NCBI GenBank assembly: GCA_020634035.1
Contig: JACKCM010000005.1
Span: forward strand, 496,001-560,000
Length of the DNA stretch: 64,000 nucleotides
Direction: 5' to 3'
Source of the DNA: Candidatus Obscuribacterales bacterium
GTDB lineage: Bacteria; Cyanobacteriota; Vampirovibrionia; Obscuribacterales; Obscuribacteraceae
In this document: one piece after another, positions 17,373-26,181 of the stretch
Position numbering within the stretch: the stretch's first letter is position 1
Layout: each line of letters begins with the position of its first letter
Made by a program: the position numbers and the translations under genes
Notes under the pieces: model-generated
Told to the model about the DNA's origin: nothing
Databases searched by the model: none
The model's input: only the letters and a program-made list of their open reading frames with translations

Positions 17373-18824
17373 TTATCTGGCGGTTTGACCCGGGCCGAGA
17401 ATCGTGCGTTTTTTCGTTCTGTGAACAGCTTTTGCAGCTTCTTGCTCAGCTCTGGACTCTTCTTTCTCTTGCGTTTCAGCGGGCTGTTTCGCTTCAGTGG
17501 TCACCGGTGCCGCCGGTTTGTTCATAGACTCTCTCAACTTGTCGAAATCTACCAGGCTGAGACCGTAGAGAATGCCCGAGACGATTATCAGGGCGGCTGC
17601 GCCTATCGCCACAGGAATCAGCTTCTTTTTGTCGAATGCCGGCTTGGGCAATTTATCCTCTTTGAAGCTCGCCCTAATAGAATCGACCTGGGCTTTTCTC
17701 TGGCTGTCTATCAGGTTCGAAAGCTGGTTCAGTTCGTCGGTCTGGGTCGTCGGTTTCTTTTCTGCGTATTGTTCTTCGTAGAGTTCAGGATCGATGAAGG
17801 TAAATGGAGATTGTTCTCCCGGTGCTCCCAGCTTTGCTTCTCTCCACCAGGCATCTAAATCGACTTTTAGTTCGTTGATGTTCTTGTATCGCATCTCCGG
17901 ATCGTAGTGGAGAGTGGTGTTTATGATGCTCTGCAATATGTGCACCGCAGGCGTATCCGGTCGCAGTTTTGCTATGGGCAGAGGATGGGACATGGGGTCA
18001 CAGTGCGCTTTCATCATGTCCACTGCGGTACATTCGTCATAAGGCAGATCGCCGGTTAGAAGCTCGAATGCCAGTGCTCCTAGAGAATAGATGTCGGATC
18101 GCTCCGACAGCTTTTTGCCCATGCACTGTTCCGGACTCATATAGGCTGGGGATCCCAGAACAACGCCTGTTTTCGTAAGCTTTTGCAGGTCTTCTTGAAT
18201 TTTAGCAACCCCGAAATCGAGGATTTTGAGGTGCAGGCTACCGCCTTTCTTGAGAACGATGATGTTCTCCGGTTTGAGATCTCGATGAATTATCCCTTGT
18301 TTATGGGCATGTTCCAGACCATCGCAAATCTGATGAAGTATAGAGACGAATTCGTTGAGGTCGTCTATACGCTCCTGGCTCTCGAGCACCTCTTCGAGAT
18401 CCATTCCCTCCAGTACTTCCATGATGAAAAGGCAGATGTTGTTGGGTCCGAGAACACATTCCACTGCCTCGACAATGTTGGGATGGCGAAGCTTCTGGTG
18501 AATTTCGACTTCCCGGGCAAACCGTGCCACCATGCTGTCATCGGAATATTTAAGAGTTTTGGCCGCCACTCTGCGATTGGTTTTTAGATCAAGAGCCTCA
18601 TAAACAATTGCCATGGCTCCTTCACCGATAAGGTCGAGAATGCGATACTTGCCTTCGATGATCTGACCGGTGAGTACATCTGATTGTCTGATATCGGCAA
18701 GATCCGCTGCGGTTATGGAAGCTTTTCCTGCCTGGGCTTCGCTCTGGCTCAGATAGAGTTCGGGCGCGGACCAGTTTTTAACCTGCGGCTGTTCATCGGA
18801 TATTTTTGTTTGATCGTTCGGCAT
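17373..18824 (-). CDS. Membrane Ser/Thr protein kinase B (Hanks type), paralogue of kinase A
   Basis: 483 residues from ATG 18824. Kinase domain residues ~60-325: glycine loop IGEGAMAIVYE, Lys89 in VAAKTLKY, HRD at 180-182 (HRDLKPEN), DFG from Asp203, and activation segment TKTGVVLGSPAYMSPEQCMG identical to kinase A. One membrane span (~402-424, LIPVAIGAAALIIVSGILYG), then a ~60-residue Glu/Ala/Lys-rich tail ending TKKRTILGPGQTAR. Kinase A ends with the related RRKIVGP, suggesting the outer tail is functional. All catalytic residues are present. The gene is divergent from the TadG-like gene and followed by kinase A on the same strand. Confidence 0.93.
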   Translation of the reverse strand: MPNDQTKISDEQPQVKNWSAPELYLSQSEAQAGKASITAADLADIRQSDVLTGQIIEGKYRILDLIGEGAMAIVYEALDLKTNRRVAAKTLKYSDDSMVARFAREVEIHQKLRHPNIVEAVECVLGPNNICLFIMEVLEGMDLEEVLESQERIDDLNEFVSILHQICDGLEHAHKQGIIHRDLKPENIIVLKKGGSLHLKILDFGVAKIQEDLQKLTKTGVVLGSPAYMSPEQCMGKKLSERSDIYSLGALAFELLTGDLPYDECTAVDMMKAHCDPMSHPLPIAKLRPDTPAVHILQSIINTTLHYDPEMRYKNINELKVDLDAWWREAKLGAPGEQSPFTFIDPELYEEQYAEKKPTTQTDELNQLSNLIDSQRKAQVDSIRASFKEDKLPKPAFDKKKLIPVAIGAAALIIVSGILYGLSLVDFDKLRESMNKPAAPVTTEAKQPAETQEKEESRAEQEAAKAVHRTKKRTILGPGQTAR

Positions 18825-19018
18825 GACGAATTTCTTCTAGCAAAGACTATTTTCTTAAACCGCTGCTTCCAGGGTTCATATTCCACCTAATCGATATATT
18901 AATTCAGTAAATCTGCGCTTGAAAGCTTTATGGGTCGAAAATCTAACTCTTTCAAGGGAGTTTGAGCTCACACGCCAGTGGTAATATTGGTACTAGGGTT
19001 AAGGTAGGTAGTTAGATA

Positions 19019-20995
19019 ATGGCCAATATTTATAAGCTAAGTAGAAGTCCCGCTGGAAACATGTTGGTTCTGATCGCGGCTTTTACTTTTATCGTACTAG
19101 CCCTCGCTCTTTTCGGGCTCGGTTATTTGAGGATGCTGGGAAGCAGCTCAGAACAGAAAACCGCCATCGAGGCCGCCGCCCTGGCAGCCGCCCGGGAAGT
19201 GAGCAATATCGTCATCGATACCCCGGAGTTCGGATTTGTTGGCGTATCTGATTCGGCTCCCACCGGCACTGTGACCCAGGCCGGAGATACCTTTTTTACT
19301 CCGGTTCATTCTATCAACACCCTCATCGGCACTGCCCGTCTTGACCTTCTGATCGCAGATCAGCTTGGTGTGGCGGAGCTCGAAGAACTTGCCCTCAATG
19401 ACCTTACTGCCGCCAAGGTCAGAGCCCAGGAACTGGTCGACACCATAGAGGTCTCCCTGGCCCCTTCCGGTACTGCCCAGGACAAAGATGGTGCCAACGT
19501 CACTCCTTATGTCGCTGCCGAACAGGCTTATAAACAAAACCAAATTCGTATGACCGGCTCATCCAACTATGTTGCCGGCTCTCTGCAGCTCAGTCTCGGC
19601 GCCCTCGCGTCCGGCGGACCCACTAACGTGCCCATACCACAGCCGGCGGGCTCCGATGCCAGTCTCGGTGGCTCCAACACAGTTGCCGGCAACTACAAGT
19701 CTTACACCAACATCCCCTATAAAGGCACTGACTTTGTCTTTGCCGGTATCGGTGATTCGGTAAAAATAGTCGACCAAAAACAGTATGTAGACACCCTCGC
19801 TTTGCCCTATTTCTATCGGACTATTATCAGAGCCGAAGCCCAGCAACAGGTCAATGACAGTGGGCTCAATAAATCGGGCACCCTCAAAGCGGTAGCCTGC
19901 GCTCAGCCCGCCAGTGTCTATGATCCCAAGCCCTATCCTGGAGCACTGACCATTAGTTTTCCCGATGGTATGCCCACTGGTCCTCAGACTCTTGCCAATC
20001 CCATGGCTATATACGGAGCACCTCTGGACAACGGAAGCGCCCAGTCTGACTTTTATACTTCTGATGTGGGAGACTATCCCACCGATATGGGCAGCCAGAT
20101 CACCACATCCGGTGGCTGGCCAATCTCTTCTGATACCAATCAGCTAGCATCCAACGCCTGTAAAATAGCTTTTTATGACTGGCTAAAACGAGCCGGCACC
20201 AAAGCAAACGTGAATTCGGTCATCGGAATGCACTCGACGCCGTTCGACCCTCAGGGGGCAGATGTGCCCTGGGGACCGGCTGCGGCCAACCTTGGGAGCA
20301 TCCCCCGGGGCATAGTGCATATCTATCGCTTCGACACCGACGGTCTTATCTCTTATCAGAGTCAGGATCAGAAGCCGATGCCCTATTATGTGGTCTCACA
20401 TTCCCAGGCTTTCATGGAGTCCTTCGATGTTCTCAGCAACGGTGCTCCGAATCTGGTCAAAGGACCTATTACTCTGCCATCTGCGTTTTTGACCTGGCCG
20501 ACGGCTACATCAAACGGTCAGATCACCTTCACCGGTGCCTATGACCTATATGTTCGCATCTACTCTCACAGACCGGGCCGGATAAATGGCGGCAAGCATG
20601 CCGGTGAGCCCATGGACAATGCCGTGGTCGCTTATGGCGGTCCATCGGTGAATAGATCCATCAGTCTCAGTCTGGTCCGACCCGGTGTCTCTATATTCGA
20701 AACCTCTTTCAGTGGGGTCGGCGCCCAGGGTAAAAAGTGGTGGAAGAAAGGACAGGTCGGCTTTATTGGAGCCCCTCCCGGACTTTCTGCCCGGGATGAT
20801 TTCGCCTCTTTGCCTGGTGGCGGCATCGATACCAATCCTATAAAGTATGAAAAATACGATTATACCGGTGGTGGTGTGCGCAAGACCTACACAGAAAATG
20901 GCAGCGTCGCCGATATTCGCTTCCGCAGAGTATTGCAGATTGCCAACCTTGATGTTCCAACCGAGAAGGAATTTGCCTACGTCGGCGAGAAATAG
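19019..20995 (+). CDS. TadG-like pilus-assembly/surface protein
   Basis: 658 residues from ATG 19019. The N-terminus SPAGNMLVLIAAFTFIVLALALFGLG is the TadE/TadG-type membrane segment (G-N-x-L-V-L then a long hydrophobic stretch). It is followed by EQKTAIEAAALAAAREVSN, the typical alanine-rich helix of TadG N-terminal domains. The remaining ~590 residues are extracytoplasmic, Gly/Ser/Pro/Tyr rich and probably beta-structured. TadG-like proteins are linked to Flp/Tad pili or envelope assembly, but no other tad gene is in the window, so a pilus role is uncertain. It ends one base before the convergent spermidine-synthase-like gene. Confidence 0.75.
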   Translation: MANIYKLSRSPAGNMLVLIAAFTFIVLALALFGLGYLRMLGSSSEQKTAIEAAALAAAREVSNIVIDTPEFGFVGVSDSAPTGTVTQAGDTFFTPVHSINTLIGTARLDLLIADQLGVAELEELALNDLTAAKVRAQELVDTIEVSLAPSGTAQDKDGANVTPYVAAEQAYKQNQIRMTGSSNYVAGSLQLSLGALASGGPTNVPIPQPAGSDASLGGSNTVAGNYKSYTNIPYKGTDFVFAGIGDSVKIVDQKQYVDTLALPYFYRTIIRAEAQQQVNDSGLNKSGTLKAVACAQPASVYDPKPYPGALTISFPDGMPTGPQTLANPMAIYGAPLDNGSAQSDFYTSDVGDYPTDMGSQITTSGGWPISSDTNQLASNACKIAFYDWLKRAGTKANVNSVIGMHSTPFDPQGADVPWGPAAANLGSIPRGIVHIYRFDTDGLISYQSQDQKPMPYYVVSHSQAFMESFDVLSNGAPNLVKGPITLPSAFLTWPTATSNGQITFTGAYDLYVRIYSHRPGRINGGKHAGEPMDNAVVAYGGPSVNRSISLSLVRPGVSIFETSFSGVGAQGKKWWKKGQVGFIGAPPGLSARDDFASLPGGGIDTNPIKYEKYDYTGGGVRKTYTENGSVADIRFRRVLQIANLDVPTEKEFAYVGEK

Positions 20996-20996
20996 A

Positions 20997-23246
20997 TCAA
21001 GAGAAGGGCGTGATCAATAGTTTTATCGGGTTGCTGTAGTCATCGGTCCACAGCCTGATTTTATCCTTGCCCGCTCCTATCTCTTTCCAGCCAAGCTCTG
21101 AGAGCCTATCGAGAGTGATCTGGTTTCTGGTCATAACCACCCATTCGGTGGGGTAGCGTCTTTTCTCCCGGGCGATATCATAGTCGTTTCTGTATAGCAC
21201 AGGCAGCTCTCTGGACTTGGCCAGCGCCTTTATGAGCGGCTTGAGATTATAGTAGTTATTGGTTACTTGAAAGGCTATTACACCTTCCGGTTTGAGCTTG
21301 CTGAGATAGAGGTCGAGGGCTTCTCTTGTCAGAAGATGAGTGGGAATAGAGTCCGAATTGAAGGCGTCTAGAATTATCAGTTTATAGTAGTTGTATGGTG
21401 CTTTTGCTAAGTTGAGCCTGCCGTCTCCTTCTATGATCTCGGTGTTCACCCCTCTTTTCTTCGCCTCATACAGATAGGTGAAATAGAGCGGATCGCCGGC
21501 TACATCTATTACGTCTCGGTTGATTTCGTAGAAGACCATCTTCTGACCGGCTTTGCCGTAGGCGGCAAGAGTACCACAGCCCAGTCCCACCACGGCCACA
21601 GGATCTTGAGGGTGCGGCGCATTCTTCGAATTGAGATAGCTTGTCAGCTCTCCAATCGGTCCCCGGGGGTGAAAGTAGGATACCGGTTTACCCCTAAGCT
21701 CCGGATCGAGACTCTCCATACCATGGATGGTGATGCCATGGAAAAACTGGAGTAGATTCTCCTGTCTATCCACACTGATTTTTAAACAGCCGAAAAAATT
21801 GCGCGCTCTATAGACGGTGCCCGGCTCCAGGTTGTATACAAGAAGGACCATGAACGATAGAGCGACTCCAAGACCGGCTCTCAGTTGTGTGGTGTTTCCT
21901 GCCATGGCCAGCACCACCGCCAGACCTGAAAATAAAGGTAGCAGAATACGCCAGTGCGGCTCTAGAGATGAGACGATCGGTAATTTTATGGAGATCACAA
22001 GCAAGAGCATAGTCATAGTGACCACCGGCCAGATAGCCTTGGGCAGCTTGCTTTTGTAGGACGGTAGAGAGAAGAACCTGTCTGGCAAGTTGGTTAGAGA
22101 GGCGACTGCCAGGGCGAGCACCAGGGGATATTCTATCCAGGCATCGAAAATAAGCGGAGCCAGAAAAGTATTGATCGAACTGCCGATCATGCCGCCGGCG
22201 GATACCATTAGATAGAATCGGGTCAGATGATTGGCTTTTGGCCTGTCTTCGGCCAGGCGCATATGAAATGCCAGGCAAGTAACAAGAAGAGCGACAAGAT
22301 GCAGCGATATCCCCTCGGTGATAGGCATGCCTTCGCCTCTGGTGTCGACCGAAATAACCTGTTTGAAAATCATATAGACGACCAGAAGACATAGCGGTGG
22401 CGCTGCCAGATTGACCAGGCGCATAAGAATTGCAGGCGGTTTTGCAAAAGCAATAACAAAAGAGAGAAGATAAATTAGCAGGGGGACAACCCAGAAGAAT
22501 GGAAGGGAGGAGAGTTCGGTAGAAACATAGGTGGTCAGGCCGAGCATCAAGCTGGCCGGTATGCTGGTATAAAGTAGCCACCGCCCGTAGTGACTGAAAG
22601 AAAGCTGAGAGTCTTCCGTATTTTCGAGGACTATCGTAGCTGATTCTTCTTGAGCCGGCGCGAAAGAAGCCAGCGCTATCAAAAGAGCTGTTCCTGCGTA
22701 GGTCCAGTAGATGATATTGCCCTGTTCGAATAAGCTGAAGTGCGACTCTATCCATAATGGATAGGATAGTAATCCGAGGATGGAGCCTGCGTTGCTGAGC
22801 GCGTAGAGAATATAGGGATCGCCTGAACCCTGCGCTCGGGTCTGGGCGAACCATCTTTGTAGTAAAGGTGCTGTGGTGGCAAGGGCGAAAAAGAGCGCTC
22901 CGGTCATTGAAGCAAGAGAGATAAAGACCCAGGCTATAGGACTTGCCCCGGTCGGTTCGGAAAGCGGCAGGTTGAAAGAGGTCGCCAGAAGCGGAAGGGC
23001 TAGAACGGCAAGATGAACGAATTTCTGCAGGTTCTGCTTCACTTTTGTGCACAGTAGATGCGCGTACAGATATCCGATAAAGAGAATAAGCTGAAAGAAG
23101 AGCACTGCCGTGTTCCAGACATTGGGCGAGCCGCCGAGATCCGGAAGCAGTTTTTTTGCGATGAAAGGCTCCAGCACAAACATCATGGTGGCACTTAAAA
23201 AGAGCGCCAGGCTAAAGCCTATCCAGAGTAAATAAGAGCGGATCAT
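20997..23246 (-). CDS. Polytopic membrane protein fused to a spermidine-synthase-like domain
   Basis: 749 residues from ATG 23246. The N-terminal ~490 residues hold about 12 hydrophobic segments beginning SYLLWIGFSLALFLSATMMFVLEPFIAKKLLP, here quoted in parts: LFLSATMMFVLEP and FIAKKLLPDLGGSPNVWN are family marks. The C-terminal ~220 residues form a methyltransferase-like Rossmann domain: VVGLGCGTLAAYG, VFYEINRDVIDVA, IEGDGRLNLA and ILDAFNSDSIPTHLL. This matches the fused MFS/spermidine-synthase-like family. Whether it makes polyamines is unknown; many such fusions have no demonstrated activity. The G-x-G-x-G and acidic residue after beta-2 are intact. Confidence 0.85.
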   Translation of the reverse strand: MIRSYLLWIGFSLALFLSATMMFVLEPFIAKKLLPDLGGSPNVWNTAVLFFQLILFIGYLYAHLLCTKVKQNLQKFVHLAVLALPLLATSFNLPLSEPTGASPIAWVFISLASMTGALFFALATTAPLLQRWFAQTRAQGSGDPYILYALSNAGSILGLLSYPLWIESHFSLFEQGNIIYWTYAGTALLIALASFAPAQEESATIVLENTEDSQLSFSHYGRWLLYTSIPASLMLGLTTYVSTELSSLPFFWVVPLLIYLLSFVIAFAKPPAILMRLVNLAAPPLCLLVVYMIFKQVISVDTRGEGMPITEGISLHLVALLVTCLAFHMRLAEDRPKANHLTRFYLMVSAGGMIGSSINTFLAPLIFDAWIEYPLVLALAVASLTNLPDRFFSLPSYKSKLPKAIWPVVTMTMLLLVISIKLPIVSSLEPHWRILLPLFSGLAVVLAMAGNTTQLRAGLGVALSFMVLLVYNLEPGTVYRARNFFGCLKISVDRQENLLQFFHGITIHGMESLDPELRGKPVSYFHPRGPIGELTSYLNSKNAPHPQDPVAVVGLGCGTLAAYGKAGQKMVFYEINRDVIDVAGDPLYFTYLYEAKKRGVNTEIIEGDGRLNLAKAPYNYYKLIILDAFNSDSIPTHLLTREALDLYLSKLKPEGVIAFQVTNNYYNLKPLIKALAKSRELPVLYRNDYDIAREKRRYPTEWVVMTRNQITLDRLSELGWKEIGAGKDKIRLWTDDYSNPIKLLITPFS

Positions 23247-23343
23247 AGAAACAATATGCCGCTTTCTCTAACTGGTAAATCTTGGTGCCTCTCGCTGTGA
23301 TTTAATGGTAGTTAGGTCGGTATAGAAAGAGGAGAGTCAGATC

Positions 23344-24057
23344 TTGCCAAGCCGCTTCAATACTGTGTTATCTGTTCTTTTCTTACTTGCTGCCGGATTA
23401 TTTACTGCTGTTTTGCCGGCGCAAGCTTCCGATAAAGTCTTTGTTATCAAACAGGTTCAGAACGGTTCTGGGATAAGGACCGTCTGTGTAAACGAAGAGG
23501 GCATCAAATTCATTCAGGACGATTTTGCCGTCATCTCTAAAGCACCGGACTGGAAGGTCGTTTATCTGAACAAGCATCAGAAGACCTATTTTCAGACCGG
23601 CCTGAATGATTTTAAAGGGGTGCCGTGGTTAGATAAGATCCCAGCGTCTTTGAAGGCAGTGGATGCCACCGATGCAGAGATCAAAGGTCTGAAAGTGAGC
23701 CGACTGGAATCTGCGCCGGAAGATAGAGGAGACAAGAGCAGGAAGGTCGAGGTCCTCGCCACCAGCTCTCTGCCCCTCGCCAAAAGCGAAGTCGATTTGA
23801 TCCGTGCTATTTATGGACAGGACAACCTGGAAGGTCTACCGCTTCGCATAAAGGTCGAGGACAGCGCTTCTCAAAAGGTTCATGAACGTGGCAGGTCTCT
23901 GGAAACCGACTGGTGTATGGAGAAAAAGCTGCCGGTCAGTTTCTTTTCTATTCCAAAAGGCTATACCGAAGTGAAGAGCCAGAGTGAGCTGGAAAAACAG
24001 AAGGCGACCGGCAAGGTCCGAGTAAGAAAATACAGACCCTTTGCCCATTCTAAATAA
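23344..24057 (+). CDS. Exported hypothetical protein
   Basis: 237 residues. Start TTG 23344, preceded by AGGAG about ten bases upstream. Signal peptide (VLSVLFLLAAGLFTAVLPAQA). The mature protein is a compact mix of short strands (IRTVCVNEEGIKFIQDDFAVI, DWKVVYLNKHQKTYFQTGL) that resembles small periplasmic LolA/LppX-style or DUF4412-like domains, but I do not recognise the family with confidence. It has no catalytic motif and a basic C-terminus. It ends nine bases before the convergent pseudokinase gene. Confidence 0.6.
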   Translation: MPSRFNTVLSVLFLLAAGLFTAVLPAQASDKVFVIKQVQNGSGIRTVCVNEEGIKFIQDDFAVISKAPDWKVVYLNKHQKTYFQTGLNDFKGVPWLDKIPASLKAVDATDAEIKGLKVSRLESAPEDRGDKSRKVEVLATSSLPLAKSEVDLIRAIYGQDNLEGLPLRIKVEDSASQKVHERGRSLETDWCMEKKLPVSFFSIPKGYTEVKSQSELEKQKATGKVRVRKYRPFAHSK

Positions 24058-24066
24058 GGGCGGATA

Positions 24067-26085
24067 TTACTTGAGCCAGTTATCGTCGAACTTTCGATAG
24101 TCGATTCTTCTGCGATTTCCCACTCTCGAGTTGTTGGTGGTTTTCTTCGAATAGGCCGAATGTCGCCAGTTCTTGTAGAACTCGGAAGCAAGAGGGGTGG
24201 ACTTCTCCAGCTTATTTAATTTGAGTCTGCTGTGGGAGCTGGAAGTGAGTTTGAAATTAAGAGAAAGCTTCGGTACAGATGCTTTCTCTGTTTTAAGAAC
24301 GGCTTTGGTTTTGTCTTTTCCTTTTTTGCCTTCCGTCAAGTTTTCGTCTTCTTCCGGTTGGGGCTCTTCTTCTTCACCGGATGTGATATTGCTCAGGAAA
24401 AGCGAACTGTGCTGGTAAAACGAATAGAGTCCATCCATATTGAATAAAGCAAGTCCGGTTAAAATCGCTGTGATTATACAGGCTGCGCCCAGGCGAACTG
24501 CAGTGGCTCCGGGAGACAATCTTGGTCCTTTGGCGGAGAACTTGCCGGCAAACTGCATGGCCATGGTCTCTTCCTGGTTCATCTGGTTCTCTCGCAGGGC
24601 TACGAGATTGCGGATTGTGGTGCGGACGTTCTGCTGAGTTGATCGAGAGCGACGACGACGTCTTTTTCTGGGCTCTTTCTTGGCTGCTTCGAGAACTTCC
24701 TCTTCGGTTACGGATTTGACCGGTTCTGCCGCCGCAGCGGCGGCAGCAGCAGCTTCTGCTTCTGCCCGAGCTTTCTCTTCGGCGGCTCTGGCTTTTTCCT
24801 GTCTCTCTTTTTCTGCCACCTCGCCGGCTTTCTTGTACAGATCGGTATAAAAGCTCGGTCCAGCTTCGAATTTGACTACCTGAGACTGGGCCGTGGCGGT
24901 TACTTCGTCTCTGATGTCCGGTCTTTCTTTCTTCTCCTTCTTTGGTTCCGGCTCTGGCTCCGGTTTTTCTTCTGTCTTAACCGGCTCGACTTCGGTGGCA
25001 CTGATAGTACTGAGGTCAGCCAGAGGATCAAAGTCAGAATCAGGCTCAGACTCAGACTCAGACTCTGGCTCTGGCTCTGGCTCTGGCTCAGATTCAGATT
25101 CGAAGTCTAACTCTAGATCAAGATCGTCGTATTCGTCGAACTCTTCGCTGATAGCAATACGATGCCAGTCGGCAAGTTCTTTCTTGAATTGAGAAATGGA
25201 GGGCATTCTCCAGTCTGGGTCTTGCTCCAGTGCTTGCTCAAGTAGTTTGTTCAACTCGGTCAGATGAGGCAGGTCGAGAGCCAGATGGGTCAGTGGTGTG
25301 AAATTAGGACCTTCCGAGTTCGCCTTCTTGCCCGCCACCAGAGAACTCAATTTTGTGCTCGATAAAGGATTTTTGCCGGCTACAAGCAGATAGGTCAAAG
25401 CCCCCAGGGAGAAGATGTCGGTGTTGACGGCGGTATATTCGCCCTTCTTTTTCTCAGGGCTCATAAAATCGTAAGACCGACTTTTGCCGTCGGGAAATTT
25501 GTAAGGCTGACCCAGCCCGGCGGTACCCCAGTCGGTTACTTTAACCGAGAAATCGTCAGCTACTTCGTTTTCTGAAATAAGCACCTGGCTGGGGTCTATA
25601 TTGCCGTGGAAAAGTCCTTTGCTGTGGACATATTCGAGGGCTTCGCAGATGCCTGTGACAACGGAGAGAATGGTGTTCTCATCGTCTATTCTGCCGAGGG
25701 ATTCCAAAAGCTGTTTGAGGGTCACTCCCTCGACATACTCCATCACGACCACCGGAAGTCCGGACGCACTTTTGAGCTCGTCTTTGATCTCGACCATATT
25801 CGGGTGCTTGATCGCCTTAAAAGTCTGGATCTCCTTCTCGAATTTTTCTATCAGTTCGGGATTATCGTATTTCAGGGTCTTAATCACCACGGTCTCGCGC
25901 GATTCCATGGCCTGCCCCATATAAACCATGGTCAGATCGCCCTCACCTACTGCGTCGATGACTACATAGCGGTCATCAAGGACCTGCCCCATAAGCGAAT
26001 ACCGGGCAGGATTGAGAGAAATCGTCTCAGACCCTTTGTTCTGAGATTCTTCTTGATTTTCAGTGCTGACTTTCTCTTCGGACAT
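24067..26085 (-). CDS. Membrane-anchored pseudokinase of the Ser/Thr kinase family
   Basis: 672 residues from ATG 26085. The kinase fold (residues ~40-310) keeps VGEGDLTMVY and Lys69 (VVIKTLKY). The catalytic loop HRDxKxxN has become HGNIDPSQ (160-167), losing the catalytic Asp, the loop Lys and the metal-binding Asn; DFG is DWG (185-187). It is therefore predicted to be catalytically dead. A Glu/Pro/Ser/Asp low-complexity region (~328-351), a Pro/Glu/Lys stretch, an Ala/Glu coiled region, an Arg cluster (RKRRRRRS), one membrane span (LGAACIITAILTGLALFN) and a ~110-residue basic outer tail follow. It may bind ATP or act as a scaffold for the active kinases nearby. Same strand as the TPR-secreted-domain gene upstream. 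Confidence 0.85.
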   Translation of the reverse strand: MSEEKVSTENQEESQNKGSETISLNPARYSLMGQVLDDRYVVIDAVGEGDLTMVYMGQAMESRETVVIKTLKYDNPELIEKFEKEIQTFKAIKHPNMVEIKDELKSASGLPVVVMEYVEGVTLKQLLESLGRIDDENTILSVVTGICEALEYVHSKGLFHGNIDPSQVLISENEVADDFSVKVTDWGTAGLGQPYKFPDGKSRSYDFMSPEKKKGEYTAVNTDIFSLGALTYLLVAGKNPLSSTKLSSLVAGKKANSEGPNFTPLTHLALDLPHLTELNKLLEQALEQDPDWRMPSISQFKKELADWHRIAISEEFDEYDDLDLELDFESESEPEPEPEPESESESEPDSDFDPLADLSTISATEVEPVKTEEKPEPEPEPKKEKKERPDIRDEVTATAQSQVVKFEAGPSFYTDLYKKAGEVAEKERQEKARAAEEKARAEAEAAAAAAAAAEPVKSVTEEEVLEAAKKEPRKRRRRRSRSTQQNVRTTIRNLVALRENQMNQEETMAMQFAGKFSAKGPRLSPGATAVRLGAACIITAILTGLALFNMDGLYSFYQHSSLFLSNITSGEEEEPQPEEDENLTEGKKGKDKTKAVLKTEKASVPKLSLNFKLTSSSHSRLKLNKLEKSTPLASEFYKNWRHSAYSKKTTNNSRVGNRRRIDYRKFDDNWLK
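25034..25101. repeat. Hexanucleotide microsatellite inside the pseudokinase gene
   Basis: Tandem GACTCA-type and GGCTCT-type six-base units run through this stretch and encode, on the minus strand, alternating Ser-Glu and Pro-Glu dipeptides (SESEPEPEPEPESESESE). Six-base units keep the frame when copy number changes, so the linker length could vary between strains. Confidence 0.8.
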
Positions 26086-26107
26086 AATCTCTGACCGCTA
26101 CGGTTCA

Positions 26108-26149
26108 ATTATATTCTGCCTTGTTTTAGATCAATTTCCACAGAATATA
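26108..26149 (-). promoter_or_regulatory. Promoter -10 with overlapping inverted repeat, pseudokinase gene
   Basis: On the minus strand a consensus TATAAT (26113-26108) lies 22 bases before the ATG, with AATTGA 17 bases upstream as a weak -35. A perfect 9-base inverted repeat, TATATTCTG (26110-26118) and CAGAATATA (26141-26149), overlaps the -10 and could be an operator. Confidence 0.45.
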
Positions 26150-26181
26150 TATTTATGGACATTCGGAACCTTAATCCGAGT

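Noticed and set aside
20997..23052. A 414-codon minus-strand frame overlapping the spermidine-synthase-like gene
   Set aside because: It is in a different frame of the same strand, Arg/Ser/His rich and has no recognisable fold; the main frame has clear membrane and methyltransferase motifs.
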